Assembly: GCF_051257895.1 (NCBI RefSeq)
Contig: NZ_CP194331.1
Span: 1,674,001-1,738,000, forward strand
Direction of reading: 5' to 3'
Length of the DNA stretch: 64,000 nucleotides
Source of the DNA: Gallionella straubiae
GTDB taxonomy: Bacteria; Pseudomonadota; Gammaproteobacteria; Burkholderiales; Gallionellaceae
The translations under genes were made by a program, and so were the position numbers. Below, piece by piece: positions 32,412 to 42,091 of this stretch. Below the pieces are notes generated by a model. It was given only the letters and a program-made list of their open reading frames with translations, was not told where the DNA came from and did not search any database. The stretch's first letter is position 1. Each line of letters begins with the position of its first letter.

Positions 32412-35400
32412 ATGTTCTCCAGATTCTTCATTGACCGCCCGATCTTCGCCTGGGTCATCGCGATCCTCATCACCTTCTCGGGCATCCTCGCGCTGCGCGC
32501 CCTGCCGGTCTCGCAGTATCCGTCGGTGGCGCCGCCCACGCTGAACATTTCCGTCACCTACCCAGGCGCATCGGCGCAGGTGGTCGAACAGAGTGCGGTG
32601 CAACTCATCGAGCAGGAGATGAACGGCATCGAAAACCTGCTCTACATGGAGTCCAGCTCGCAGGTAAGCTCCGGGCAAGTGTCGCTGACCTTCCGCCCCG
32701 GCACCGACATCCAGTTCGCCTCGGTCGAGGCGCAGAACCGCATCAAGCGCGTGGAAGCGCGACTGCCGGACGACGTGCGGCGGCTCGGCGTGACCGTGAC
32801 CCGCGCCGGGCGCAACTTCGTCATGGTGGTCGCACTGACCTCGCCGGATGGGCGCCTGAACGCCGTCGATCTCGGCAGCTACGCGAGCGCCAGCGTGCTG
32901 GAGCCGCTGCTGCGCGTGCCCGGTGTGGGCGAAGTGCTGCTGTTCGGCACCGAGTATTCGATGCGCATCTGGCTCAAACCCGACCGGCTGGAAGCCTATG
33001 CCATCTCCCCCGCCGATGTCGGCCGCGCGGTGCGCGCCCAGAACGCGCTGCTGCCGCTCGGCGAAGTGGGCCAATTGCCGGCAGCAGCGGGGCAGGAGGT
33101 CAACGCCGTGATCGGCAGCCGCGGGCGCCTCACCACGCCCGATGAATTCGGCGACATCGTCGTACGCGCCAATCCGGACGGTTCCGCCGTGCGGCTCAAG
33201 GACATCGCGCGCGTCGAACTGGGCGCGCAGGATTACAGCCGCTCCTCGCGCCTCAACGGCCAGCCCATCGCCGGCATGGCGATACGCATCACGCCGGGAG
33301 CGAATGCGCTGTCGACCACGCAGGGCGTGCGCGCCAAGATGCAGGAACTGTCGCGCTACTTCCCGCAGGGCGTGGACTGGACGGTACCCTACGACACCAC
33401 ACGCTTCATCGAACTCTCCATCCACGAAGTGGTGGTGACCCTGCTGGAGGCCGCGGCGCTGGTGGTGCTGGTGATGTTCGTGTTCCTCGGCAGCTGGCGC
33501 ACCACGGTGGTTCCCGCCGTCGTCGTGCCGGTATCGCTCATGGGCGGGCTGCTCGGGCTGTACGCCTTCGGCTTCTCGATCAACGTGCTCACGCTGTTCG
33601 CGATGGTGCTCGCGATCGGCATCGTGGTGGACGATGCCATCGTGGTGGTGGAAAACGTCGAGCGCAACATGCGCACCAACCATCTCGACCCGCGCGCGGC
33701 AACCATACAGGCCATGAAGGAGATCACCGGCGCGATCATCGCCATCACGCTGGTGCTCATGGCGGTGTTCGTGCCGATGGCCTTCTTCGGCGGCTCCACC
33801 GGCGCGATCTACCGCCAGTTCGCCGTCACGCTGGTAGTGACCATGGCATTCTCCGCCCTGCTCGCGCTCTCGCTCACCCCGGCGCTGTGCGCGAGCCTGC
33901 TCAGGCACGACCCGGCAAGCGCAGAGCGCGGCTTCCACGGCCGTTTCAACCGCTTCTTCGGGCGCGTCACGGAACGCTATGCCGGCGGAGTCGATTACAC
34001 CATGCGCCGGCTGCTGCGCTCCCTCGCGATCTACGTCGTGATCGTCATTGCTGCCGCCTGGACCTACGTGAAGCTGCCCGGCAGCTTCCTGCCGGAGGAA
34101 GACCAGGGCTACATCGTCACCGCCATCCAGCTGCCGCCCGCGGCGACGCGCGAGCGGTCGCAGGCCGTGCTGGAAGCGGTCGAGCAGTTCTACCTGAAGC
34201 AGCCGCAGGTGGACAAGGTGATCGGGGTGCTGGGCTTTTCCTTCTTCGGCAACGGCCAGAACATGGCGCTCTCCTTCATCAAGCTCAAGGACTGGGACGA
34301 GCGGCCGGGCAAGGAAAACTCGGCGCAGGCGCTGGTCAGGCGCGCCAACATGGAGTTCTTCCGCATGAAGCAGGCCATGCTGTTCGCGATCAACCCGCCG
34401 CCAATCCCGGAACTCGCCTCGGCCGGCGGCTTCGACTTCCGGCTGCAGGACCGCGGCGGGGTCGGGCGCGACAAGCTGCTCGATGCGCGCAACCAGGTGC
34501 TGGGCATGGCGATGGGCGACAAGCGCCTCGCCGCGGTGCGCCCCGAAGGCCAGGAACCCGCACCGCAGCTCTTCTTCGACATCGACCGCGACAAGGCGGA
34601 GACGCTGGGCATCAGTTCCACCGACCTCAACGACACCCTGCAATCGCTGCTCGGCGTGTCCTACATCAACGACTTCGTGCGCCAGGGGCGGGTGCTGCGC
34701 GTGCAGATGCAGGCCGAGGATACGACGCGCCGCAGCGAAGCCGACCTGTTGCGCACCTCGGTGCGCAACAGTGCGGGACGCATGGTGCGCCTCTCGGAGT
34801 TCGTCAGCACCAGATGGGTGGCGGGCTCGGCCAAGCTCGACCGCTACAACGGCCTCGCGGCGATGAAGATCTCCGGCGCGACCGCGCCGGGCGTGTCCAG
34901 CGGCGAGGCGCTCGCTGCGATGGAAGCCATCGCGCAGAAGCTGCCGCCGGGCATCGGCTTCGAGTGGTCGGGCATCTCGTCTGAGGAGAAAGTCTCCGGC
35001 CAGCAGGCGCCGCTGCTGTTCGGCGTATCGCTGCTGGTGGTGTTCCTGGTACTCGCCGCACTGTACGAGAGCTGGTCGATCCCGCTCGCGGTGATGCTCG
35101 CCGTGCCGCTCGGCGTATTCGGCGCGCTGGTCGCGGTGGAGTTGCGCGGCCTGCCCAACGACGTGTACTTCAAGGTCGGACTGATCGCCATCATCGGGCT
35201 GTCCGCGAAGAACGCCATCCTGATCGTCGAATTCGCGCGCCGTCTCGAAGACGAGGGACGTGAGCGCCTCGCGGCTGTGCTGGAAGCCTGTCGCCTGCGC
35301 CTGAGGCCGATCCTGATGACCTCCATCGCCTTCGTCGCCGGCGTATTCCCGCTGGCCATTTCCACCGGCGCGGGCGCCGAAAGCCGCCGCGCCATCGGCA

Positions 35401-35537
35401 CCGGCGTCATCGGCGGCATGGTCGCCGCCACCGTGCTCGCCATCTTCCTGGTACCGGTGTTCTTCATGGCGGTGCGGCGCATCTTCCCGGGGCATGCACG
35501 CAAGCATGCCGAACATGAGGAGAACCGCCATGAGTAA
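32412..35537 (+). CDS. RND multidrug efflux permease (HAE-1 family, AcrB/MexB type)
   Basis: 1041 aa, the normal length. It begins MFSRFFIDRPIFAWVIAI and keeps the proton-relay Asp pair in GIVVDDAIVVVENVERNM, the NVLTLFAMVLAIG helix 4 and the C-terminal ILMTSIAFVAGVFPLAISTGAG. It exports drugs or solvents by proton antiport in complex with the adaptor and the NodT-type channel. Its end overlaps the next gene by 8 bases. A 1054-aa antisense frame over this gene is a high-GC shadow. Confidence 0.96.
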   Translation: MFSRFFIDRPIFAWVIAILITFSGILALRALPVSQYPSVAPPTLNISVTYPGASAQVVEQSAVQLIEQEMNGIENLLYMESSSQVSSGQVSLTFRPGTDIQFASVEAQNRIKRVEARLPDDVRRLGVTVTRAGRNFVMVVALTSPDGRLNAVDLGSYASASVLEPLLRVPGVGEVLLFGTEYSMRIWLKPDRLEAYAISPADVGRAVRAQNALLPLGEVGQLPAAAGQEVNAVIGSRGRLTTPDEFGDIVVRANPDGSAVRLKDIARVELGAQDYSRSSRLNGQPIAGMAIRITPGANALSTTQGVRAKMQELSRYFPQGVDWTVPYDTTRFIELSIHEVVVTLLEAAALVVLVMFVFLGSWRTTVVPAVVVPVSLMGGLLGLYAFGFSINVLTLFAMVLAIGIVVDDAIVVVENVERNMRTNHLDPRAATIQAMKEITGAIIAITLVLMAVFVPMAFFGGSTGAIYRQFAVTLVVTMAFSALLALSLTPALCASLLRHDPASAERGFHGRFNRFFGRVTERYAGGVDYTMRRLLRSLAIYVVIVIAAAWTYVKLPGSFLPEEDQGYIVTAIQLPPAATRERSQAVLEAVEQFYLKQPQVDKVIGVLGFSFFGNGQNMALSFIKLKDWDERPGKENSAQALVRRANMEFFRMKQAMLFAINPPPIPELASAGGFDFRLQDRGGVGRDKLLDARNQVLGMAMGDKRLAAVRPEGQEPAPQLFFDIDRDKAETLGISSTDLNDTLQSLLGVSYINDFVRQGRVLRVQMQAEDTTRRSEADLLRTSVRNSAGRMVRLSEFVSTRWVAGSAKLDRYNGLAAMKISGATAPGVSSGEALAAMEAIAQKLPPGIGFEWSGISSEEKVSGQQAPLLFGVSLLVVFLVLAALYESWSIPLAVMLAVPLGVFGALVAVELRGLPNDVYFKVGLIAIIGLSAKNAILIVEFARRLEDEGRERLAAVLEACRLRLRPILMTSIAFVAGVFPLAISTGAGAESRRAIGTGVIGGMVAATVLAIFLVPVFFMAVRRIFPGHARKHAEHEENRHE

Positions 35538-36948
35538 GAAATTTGCAATTGCCGCCATCACGCTGGTGCTGGCCGGCTGCTCGATGACGCCCGACTACCA
35601 GCGCCCCGCCGCGCCGGTCGCCGCCGCGTGGCCAGGCAACGCCCAGCCGGGCGGCGCACGCCGCGTCGCGGACACCGACTGGCAGCGCTATTATCCCGAC
35701 CCGCGCCTGCAAGGCCTGATCGCCGCCGCCTTGGAAAACAACCGCGACCTGCGCATCGCCACGGCTCGCATCGCGGAGGCGCGCGCGCTTTACGGCGTGC
35801 AGCAGGCCGACCGGCTGCCGAACTTCAGCGCCACCGCGGGACGCAACGCATCGCTGACCCCGGCGGGCGCGTCGGCGTTCAGCCCCAATGCGATCCACAC
35901 GCAGCGCTACGACGTGGGCATCAGCCTGGTGTCGTTCGAACTGGATTTCTGGGGGCGGGTCGCAAGCCTGAGCGAGGCCGCCAAGGCCGGCTACCTCGCC
36001 ACCGAGGCCGCACAGCGCGCCTTCCGCCTGTCGCTGATTGCCGACGTGGCGAATGCCTACCTGTCGCTGCTGGAACTGCGCGAACGCGCGCAGCTCGCCG
36101 CAATGACTGCCAGAACGCGTAGCGAAACCCGCGAGCTGACCCTGCGCCGCCGCGACGTGGGCGTGGCCGGCGACCTGGATTTCCTGCAGGCGGACGGCGC
36201 GTACCAAGCCGCCGTCGCCGAGCGCGCCAATCTGGAACGCCAGGAGGCCGCCGCTGCAAACCTGCTCGATACGCTGGTCGGTCAGCCGATGGCGCAGATG
36301 AAAGACCTGCCCGCTGCACGCGGCCTCGCCGAGCAGGGCATCACCCCCGACCTGATCGCCGGGCTGCCCGCCGAGGTGCTGCTGCAGCGCCCCGACGTGC
36401 TGGCCGCCGAGCAGCGGCTGATCGCCGCGAATGCCAACATCGGCGCGGCGCGCGCCGCCTTCCTGCCGCGCGTCACGCTGACCGGCAGCGTCGGCACCGC
36501 GAGCCGCACGCTCGCCGGGCTGTTCGAGCCGGGCAGCGGCGCGTGGAGCTTCCAGCCCGCCATCAGCATGCCGCTGTTCGACGCGGGGCGCACCTCCGCC
36601 AACGTGGATATCGCCGAGGCGCGCAAGGTCATCGCGGTCGCGGAGTACGAGAAGACCATCCAGCAGGCGTTCCGCGAGGTCGCCGATCTGCTCAATGCGC
36701 GTGAGAAGCTCGCCGAGCAGCTTGCCGCACAGCAGGCCAACGCCGCGGCGCAGAGCCGGAGGCTGAAGCTGGTCGAGGCGCGCTACGGAGTGGGCATCGC
36801 GAGCCACCTCGAAGTGCTGGACGCGCAGCGCGAAGCCTTCACCGCGCAACAGGGCACGCTGCAGGTGCAGCGCACGTTACTGTCGGCCGCCGCGCAACTC
36901 TACAAGGCGCTCGCGGGGCAGGGCGCGCCGCAGGAAGCAGGCAAATGA
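35530..36948 (+). CDS. RND efflux outer-membrane factor (NodT/OprM family lipoprotein)
   Basis: 472 aa from ATG 35530 (MSKKFAIAAITLVLAGCSMTPDYQRP); the longer frame from 35494 lies in the permease gene. Lipobox VLAGC. Duplicated TolC-type repeats include LPNFSATAGRN, SFELDFWGRV and ALLFDAG-like SMPLFDAGRTSANVDIAEA. It forms the outer-membrane channel. It overlaps the regulator gene by 4 bases (ATGA). Confidence 0.94.
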   Translation: MSKKFAIAAITLVLAGCSMTPDYQRPAAPVAAAWPGNAQPGGARRVADTDWQRYYPDPRLQGLIAAALENNRDLRIATARIAEARALYGVQQADRLPNFSATAGRNASLTPAGASAFSPNAIHTQRYDVGISLVSFELDFWGRVASLSEAAKAGYLATEAAQRAFRLSLIADVANAYLSLLELRERAQLAAMTARTRSETRELTLRRRDVGVAGDLDFLQADGAYQAAVAERANLERQEAAAANLLDTLVGQPMAQMKDLPAARGLAEQGITPDLIAGLPAEVLLQRPDVLAAEQRLIAANANIGAARAAFLPRVTLTGSVGTASRTLAGLFEPGSGAWSFQPAISMPLFDAGRTSANVDIAEARKVIAVAEYEKTIQQAFREVADLLNAREKLAEQLAAQQANAAAQSRRLKLVEARYGVGIASHLEVLDAQREAFTAQQGTLQVQRTLLSAAAQLYKALAGQGAPQEAGK

Positions 36949-37586
36949 CGGCCAGCATGTCCGCCAGCGAACAAACCCGCGCGCGACTGCTGGATGCGGC
37001 ACGCGAGACGTTCTCCGAGCATGGCTTCCAGGGCGCGACGGTGCGCGAGATCTGCCGCCGCGCCGGGGCGAACGTCGCCGCGGTCAGCTACCACTTCGGC
37101 AGCAAGGACGACCTGCTCGCCGAGGCGCTGAACTTCGCGCAGCTCAGGTCGTTGCAGGCTGACAATCTCGATTCCGGCGCAAACCCCGAGGAACGCCTGC
37201 GCCTGTTCATCCGCGACTTCATGCTGCTGTTGCTGGACGAGAAGAACCCTTCCTCGCAATGCCGCATGATGGCGCGCGAACTGGCCGATCCCTCGCCTGC
37301 GCTGGACAAGATCGTGCGCGAGGCAATCGCGCCGCTGCATGAATTCCTCTACAGGCTGCTGCGCGAAATTGCCGAAAAAAATGCCGGGGAAGCCGAGTTG
37401 CGCCGCTGCGTGCACAGCATCTTCGGCCAATGCCTGTATTACCGCCACTCGCATCCGGTGCTGCAACGCCTGCACCCCAGGCTGCGCTACAGCCGCAAGG
37501 AAATCGAGGCGCTGGCCGGACACATCGCAGACTTTTCCCTCGCGGGCGTAGCGCATCTCTCGGGGAAAAGCGCGGATAGTGCTTGA
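36945..37586 (+). CDS. TetR family regulator of the RND operon (CecR/DUF1956 type)
   Basis: 213 aa. The helix-turn-helix is at about 15-60 (LDAARETFSEHGFQGATVREICRRAGANVAAVSYHFGSKDDLLAEAL). The C-terminal domain includes RMMARELADPSPALDKIVREAIAPL, the DUF1956-like ligand part. It is the last gene of the pump operon, overlapping it by ATGA, so it would be made with the pump and give negative feedback. The likely site is 31144-31159. Confidence 0.9.
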   Translation: MTASMSASEQTRARLLDAARETFSEHGFQGATVREICRRAGANVAAVSYHFGSKDDLLAEALNFAQLRSLQADNLDSGANPEERLRLFIRDFMLLLLDEKNPSSQCRMMARELADPSPALDKIVREAIAPLHEFLYRLLREIAEKNAGEAELRRCVHSIFGQCLYYRHSHPVLQRLHPRLRYSRKEIEALAGHIADFSLAGVAHLSGKSADSA

Positions 37587-37729
37587 GTTTACTCAAGCTC
37601 TCCAACGTGGAATGTGCTGCGCACCCTTACAGGTGCAACCGCGCGAAAGATGCCAAGCAGGCGCTGAACCAACAGGCGCAGCGGCTCATCGACTCGACCG
37701 GGTTTCCGCTTTCGCGGGAACGGCAAAGA

Positions 37730-39376
37730 TCAAACCTTGAATTGCGCAACTATGTCGTTCAAGCTGCCCGCAATGCTGCGCAGGTCATTGGCATTTTCAG
37801 CCACTGCCTCACTTGCGTGTGCGGTTTGCTCAGACATTTGAGTAATCCCCTCCATCGAATTTGCTACCGCTTTTGCGGCCGCGTCCTGTTCTCTCACGGC
37901 TCGTCCAATCTCATTGATATGGCTGTTGATAACACCGGCCCCCGCTGCGAGGCTGGTAAGGATGGCATCTGCTTTCTGTGAAAGTTCGAGACAGGTGGCG
38001 ACAAGCGCCACGTTTTCATCCATGGAAGTGCAAGTGTTGCCGATGTCTTGCTGTATCTCCGCAACCATCACCGAAATATCCTGTGTGGATTTTCCAGTCT
38101 GTTCAGCGAGCTTTCTGACTTCATCTGCGACCACGGCAAAGCCGCGACCTTGCTCCCCGGCCCTGGCCGCTTCGATTGCGGCGTTGAGCGCCAGCAGGTT
38201 CGTCTGATCCGCAATCCCCTTGATCGTTTCCACTATCCTGTTAATTTGTGAAGAACGCTCCGACAGGGACTGGACAAGCACTGCGGTTTGTCCGGTGTTC
38301 TGAGTCAGTCGCTCCATGCTCTGCTGGACTTCGCCAATCGCCGCAGACCCCTGCATGGCAGCATCGCGATTTTTCACCGAAATTTCGTCGCTGCTTCTTG
38401 CAGAATCTGCCACCGAGGTAATTGATACCGATAGCTGCTCGATTGCCGCAGCGATTGCCGTACTCTTTTCCGATTGCTGCGCTATCGAGTCACTGATGCT
38501 CCACGATCCCGAGGCAACGGCCTCGGCACTGGCTTTAACACTGCCACTGCTCTCCCTTACGGAGAGCAGCGCTGCCCGCATTTTCCGGAGGAGATCATGG
38601 AATGCCCTGGCGATGCGCCCGATTTCATCGAAGGATTTTACGCCGGTTGACATTGTAAAGTCCTTGTTCTGCGTGATGATGACCATGGCCGATTCAAGCG
38701 CCGACACCGGAGTGGCAATGGAGCGGATAATCCACAGGCTGAGCAGCACGCCAAGGCCGACCAGAATAATGATCAGGGTGATGATGAAATTTCGGGTAAA
38801 GGCGTAGGATTCCTTCTGCTCGAGAATCTCAATAGCCGTCTCTTTTGCCAGAAGCGTGGATAACTCATCTGCCGCGTCGAGCGCATCTTTAACCTTGGGA
38901 TTCATCTCCTTCAACAGAATGAGCGTACCCTGCTCATAGTCGCCCTCCCCAACCGCCTTGACTACTTTCTGAAGGCCATTCGCAACAAGCTCCTCCCGTG
39001 CCGCTTTGAGTTTCCGGAATGATTTTTCCTCACCCTCAATAAAACCATGCTTTGCATATTTTTCGAATGCTTGATCGATTTTTTTCTTGTTCTCGGCGAT
39101 TCTATCCAGATGAAACCCGATCTGATGATCGTGCAGGCTCGATGCCGCCATGGCCGGATTGTGCTGCAACACCAACAAGGCCTGGGCTCTGTCATCCTGG
39201 ATAACAGTTCGAATATCTCCCATAATTTGTACGGGAGCAAGATGATCGGCAGCCAGTGCATCTGAAAAGTCGCTGCCTTTTTTCAGTGAAAGCAAGAGGC
39301 TCACACTGATGACAACAAGAGCGAAGAGAAAAACTCCCGCCAACAAAATCAGCTTCTGTTTAATTGATAGTTTCAA
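37730..39376 (-). CDS. Methyl-accepting chemotaxis protein
   Basis: 548 aa from TTG 39376 (MKLSIKQKLILLAGVFLFALVV), which has GGGGGAG five bases upstream; a GTG at 39382 is an alternative. Two membrane helices (about 8-30 and 190-212) flank a four-helix-bundle periplasmic domain. HAMP follows (RSIATPVSALESAMVIITQN). The signalling tip is GIADQTNLLALNAAIEAARAGEQGRGFAVVADEVRKLAEQT. The sensed signal is unknown. It stands alone; the only other chemotaxis gene here is the distant cheZ. Confidence 0.9.
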   Translation of the reverse strand: MKLSIKQKLILLAGVFLFALVVISVSLLLSLKKGSDFSDALAADHLAPVQIMGDIRTVIQDDRAQALLVLQHNPAMAASSLHDHQIGFHLDRIAENKKKIDQAFEKYAKHGFIEGEEKSFRKLKAAREELVANGLQKVVKAVGEGDYEQGTLILLKEMNPKVKDALDAADELSTLLAKETAIEILEQKESYAFTRNFIITLIIILVGLGVLLSLWIIRSIATPVSALESAMVIITQNKDFTMSTGVKSFDEIGRIARAFHDLLRKMRAALLSVRESSGSVKASAEAVASGSWSISDSIAQQSEKSTAIAAAIEQLSVSITSVADSARSSDEISVKNRDAAMQGSAAIGEVQQSMERLTQNTGQTAVLVQSLSERSSQINRIVETIKGIADQTNLLALNAAIEAARAGEQGRGFAVVADEVRKLAEQTGKSTQDISVMVAEIQQDIGNTCTSMDENVALVATCLELSQKADAILTSLAAGAGVINSHINEIGRAVREQDAAAKAVANSMEGITQMSEQTAHASEAVAENANDLRSIAGSLNDIVAQFKV

Positions 39377-39833
39377 AACCACTCCCCCTAAAAAAACCAG
39401 GAGCACACGAGTACATAGCCCGTGGCCCGCTATATGAACTGCTGAAAGCGCTACCTGCAAATTCTAACCCAGGAAAATTTTATTTATGCTCCGCTAACAT
39501 AAAAAATTTGGCACACCTGCATGGATTAACCTTTTGAGCTCCTGCCCTCGTGCAAACCGGCTATCCGGTTTGGGTCGAAATCGACTCATCGCAATCGCAA
39601 ACCTCCTCTACAAAAGCGGATCCCCACGGCAACGAATCCAGAGCGTCGGATACCTTCGCCCCTCTCGATAAAAATACCTGAAACTGCTTATTCAAATATT
39701 TCGTCGATTTGGTTATCTTGAGCAGTAGCGTTTAGGCTCGCATGTTTCACCGGAAGCGCCGCTCTTGCCGTTTAATTACCTGAACATTCCGAACCATGCT
39801 TGCCATTTAATGAACCTTTACGAGGAGGCCATG
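39377..39833. other. 457-base intergenic region between the chemoreceptor and DUF2892 genes
   Basis: No gene found. One perfect hairpin, CAAACCGG-CTAT-CCGGTTTG, lies near 39555-39574. The region is AT-richer than the genes around it and should carry the divergent promoters. A GGAGG ribosome-binding site at its right end serves the DUF2892 gene. Confidence 0.4.
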
Positions 39834-40046
39834 ATGAAATGCAATGTCGGCGGGATCGATCGTACGGGACGCATCGTTATCGGAGTAGTGCTGCTCGCTG
39901 TCGGATTGGCTGCTCCCATCGAAATGACCTGGCGCATAGTGGCGCTGGTTGTTGCGGCCATAGCGCTGGTAACCGCAATCGTGCGCTTCTGCCCTGCAAA
40001 CGCAGCTTTCGGGATCAACACCTGTGAAGGCGAGGAGAAGAAGTAG
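39834..40046 (+). CDS. DUF2892 small membrane protein
   Basis: 70 aa (MKCNVGGIDRTGRIVIGVVLLAVGLAAP). The start is chosen from GAGGAGGCC just before tandem ATG codons (39831, 39834). Two hydrophobic helices (about 13-30 and 33-52) and the motif RFCPANAAFGINTC close the family pattern, as in the membrane part of YgaP-type proteins. The function is unknown; it is often linked to sulfur transfer or redox stress. Confidence 0.85.
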   Translation: MKCNVGGIDRTGRIVIGVVLLAVGLAAPIEMTWRIVALVVAAIALVTAIVRFCPANAAFGINTCEGEEKK

Positions 40047-40141
40047 GAACGAGCCAAAGACTCATGCTTGCTTGCAGCGTGCCAGAGGAAGACCAGCAAG
40101 TCGGAGGAAGCTGGGAACCCCCGTTAAATTGAAGAAGCGCC

Positions 40142-40888
40142 CTAGACCGGATTATCCTGATCGAAGAAGCGATGCTCCAGGCCGAAGCGCGCGGACAGGT
40201 GTTCGCCCAGCGCCTGGATGCCTAGCCGCTCGGTGGCGTGGTGTCCGGCGGCGATGTAGGCCACGCCGCTCTCCTGCGCGAGATGGAAGCTCTGCTCGGA
40301 AGCCTCGCCGCTGACGAAGACGTCCGCGTCCTGCGCGATGGCCGCCTCGAAGTAGCCCTGCCCCCCGCCGCTGCACCATGCCACCTTGCGGACGCTCACA
40401 GCATCGTCGCCGATGACCTGCGGGATGCGCTGCAGCGCCTGCCCGATCCGCGTGGCGAATTTTGCAAGCGTCTGCAGGGACGCCAGCTCGCCGATGTACG
40501 CGATACCCTGCTCGCCAAACCGGCCCTGTTCCACGATCCCGAGCAGCCTGCCGAGCCGTGCGTTGTTGCCCAGCTCCGGATGCGCATCAAGCGGCAGGTG
40601 GTAGGCCAGCAGGCTCACGTCGTTGCGCAGCAGCTGGGCGAGGCGGCGCTTTTTGATGCCTGTGATCGCGGCCTCCTCGCCGCGCCAGAAGTAGCCGTGG
40701 TGCACGAGGATCGCGTCCGCACCCCACGCGACCGCCGCATCCAGCACCTGCTGCGAGGCAGTCACGCCGGTGGCGATGCGCCGCACTTCCGCGCGCCCTT
40801 CCACCTGCAGACCGTTCGGGCAGTAGTCCTTGAACAGGGCGGTTTGCAGCAGGCTTGCGTTATAATCGCGCAATTCATTGAGCAGCAT
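40142..40888 (-). CDS. Nif3-like dinuclear metal-centre protein (YbgI type)
   Basis: 248 aa from ATG 40888 (MLLNELRDYNASLLQTALFKDYCPNGLQVEG); longer frames reach into the htrA region and were rejected. Metal-binding motifs HHGYFWRG, AYHLPLDAH and AGHHATERLG are present. The family is listed as GTP cyclohydrolase 1 type 2 or Nif3-like and its cellular role is uncertain. It is divergent from htrA, a standard betaproteobacterial pairing. Confidence 0.93.
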   Translation of the reverse strand: MLLNELRDYNASLLQTALFKDYCPNGLQVEGRAEVRRIATGVTASQQVLDAAVAWGADAILVHHGYFWRGEEAAITGIKKRRLAQLLRNDVSLLAYHLPLDAHPELGNNARLGRLLGIVEQGRFGEQGIAYIGELASLQTLAKFATRIGQALQRIPQVIGDDAVSVRKVAWCSGGGQGYFEAAIAQDADVFVSGEASEQSFHLAQESGVAYIAAGHHATERLGIQALGEHLSARFGLEHRFFDQDNPV

Positions 40889-40927
40889 GACTTTCCTTCG
40901 ACATGAAACAGGCGCGTCCATCATACC

Positions 40928-42085
40928 ATGCGTAAATACTGGCTTTTCTTCACCCAGGCGGTCACCATCGTGCTGGCGCTGCTGTTCATCGTTCAGACGC
41001 TCAAGCCGGAGCTGCTGCCGAGCGCGGCGCGTAGCGGAGTGGTCACGCTGCTGGAAAGCGCGCCGCAGGCGACGGATGGCAAACCCACCGCGGGCGTGAG
41101 CGCCGCCGCGCAGAAGGCCATGCCCAGCGTCGTGAACATTTTCACCAGCACGGTCATCAAGACGCCGCTCCATCCCTTCATGGACGACCCGCGCTTCCGC
41201 TTCTTCTTCGGCGACCCGCGCGAGATGGAGCCGCAGAGCAGCTCCAGCCTGGGCTCCGGCGTGATCGTCAGCCCCGACGGCTACATCCTGACCAACCACC
41301 ATGTCGTGGAAGCGGCCGACGAGATCGAGGTCGCGCTGGCGGACGGCCGCAAGACCAGGGCGCATGTGATCGGCTCGGACCCGGAGACCGACATCGCCGT
41401 CATCAAGGTCGAACTTCCCGGCAAGCTTCCCGCGATCACCTTCGGCCACCCGGAGCGCGCGCAGGTGGGCGACATCGTGGTCGCCATCGGTAACCCGTTC
41501 GGCGTGGGGCAGACCGTCACGATGGGCATCATCAGCGCACTCAAGCGCAACCATCTGGGACTGAGCACCTTCGAGAATTTCATCCAGACCGACGCCGCGA
41601 TCAATCCCGGCAACTCGGGTGGAGCGCTGGTGGATGTGAACGGCAACCTGATCGGCATCAACAGCGCGATCTATTCGCCGAACGGCGGCTCGCTCGGCAT
41701 CGGTTTCGCCATCCCCGCGAGCATCGCCAAGAAGACCATGGAGCAGATCATCCAGACCGGTTCCGTGACGCGCGGCTGGATCGGCGCGGGGGTGCAGGAA
41801 CTGACTCCAGAGCTGGCCGAATCCTTCCGGCTCGGCAACACCAGGGGCGTGCTGATCACCGAAGTCATCCGCAACAGCCCGGCGGATCAGGCCGGCGTCA
41901 AGGCCGGCGATCTGCTGGTTGCGATAGACGATACCGCCATCGTCGACTGGAACACCATGCTGGAAACGGTGGCCAATCTGCCGCCCGGCAAGATGGTCAC
42001 GGCCAGATTGATGCGCAACGGCGCGGCGATGAATCTGCCGGTGAAGATCGGCAAGCGGCCAAAACCCAGGCCACAGGAGGAGTGA
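40928..42085 (+). CDS. Membrane-anchored HtrA-type serine protease with one PDZ domain (DegS/AlgW-like)
   Basis: 385 aa. An N-terminal anchor (WLFFTQAVTIVLALLFIVQ) is followed by the trypsin-like domain with the triad His in LTNHHVVEA, Asp in ETDIAVIKVE and Ser in NPGNSGGAL, then one PDZ domain (about 285-375). A single PDZ and a membrane anchor suit DegS/AlgW, which senses misfolded outer-membrane proteins, rather than DegP with two PDZ domains. The end lies 6 bases from the convergent tatC. Confidence 0.92.
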   Translation: MRKYWLFFTQAVTIVLALLFIVQTLKPELLPSAARSGVVTLLESAPQATDGKPTAGVSAAAQKAMPSVVNIFTSTVIKTPLHPFMDDPRFRFFFGDPREMEPQSSSSLGSGVIVSPDGYILTNHHVVEAADEIEVALADGRKTRAHVIGSDPETDIAVIKVELPGKLPAITFGHPERAQVGDIVVAIGNPFGVGQTVTMGIISALKRNHLGLSTFENFIQTDAAINPGNSGGALVDVNGNLIGINSAIYSPNGGSLGIGFAIPASIAKKTMEQIIQTGSVTRGWIGAGVQELTPELAESFRLGNTRGVLITEVIRNSPADQAGVKAGDLLVAIDDTAIVDWNTMLETVANLPPGKMVTARLMRNGAAMNLPVKIGKRPKPRPQEE

Positions 42086-42091
42086 TGCCCG

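Noticed and set aside
32397..35561. A 1054-aa open frame antisense to the RND permease
   Set aside because: It is the mirror of a high-GC coding gene and rich in His, Arg and Gly. It has no domain logic, while the plus strand encodes a complete, conserved permease.
37700..37722. Short hairpin TTCCGC-TTTC-GCGGGAA between the TetR and chemoreceptor genes
   Set aside because: Stem of only about six pairs without a T-run. It resembles a fragment of a common intergenic repeat and is too weak to call a terminator.
39540..39610. Possible c-di-GMP-I (GEMM) riboswitch before the chemoreceptor, suggested by a CAAACCGG hairpin
   Set aside because: The hairpin is present, but the conserved GACGCAAAGCC segment and tetraloop receptor of GEMM are not found on either strand.
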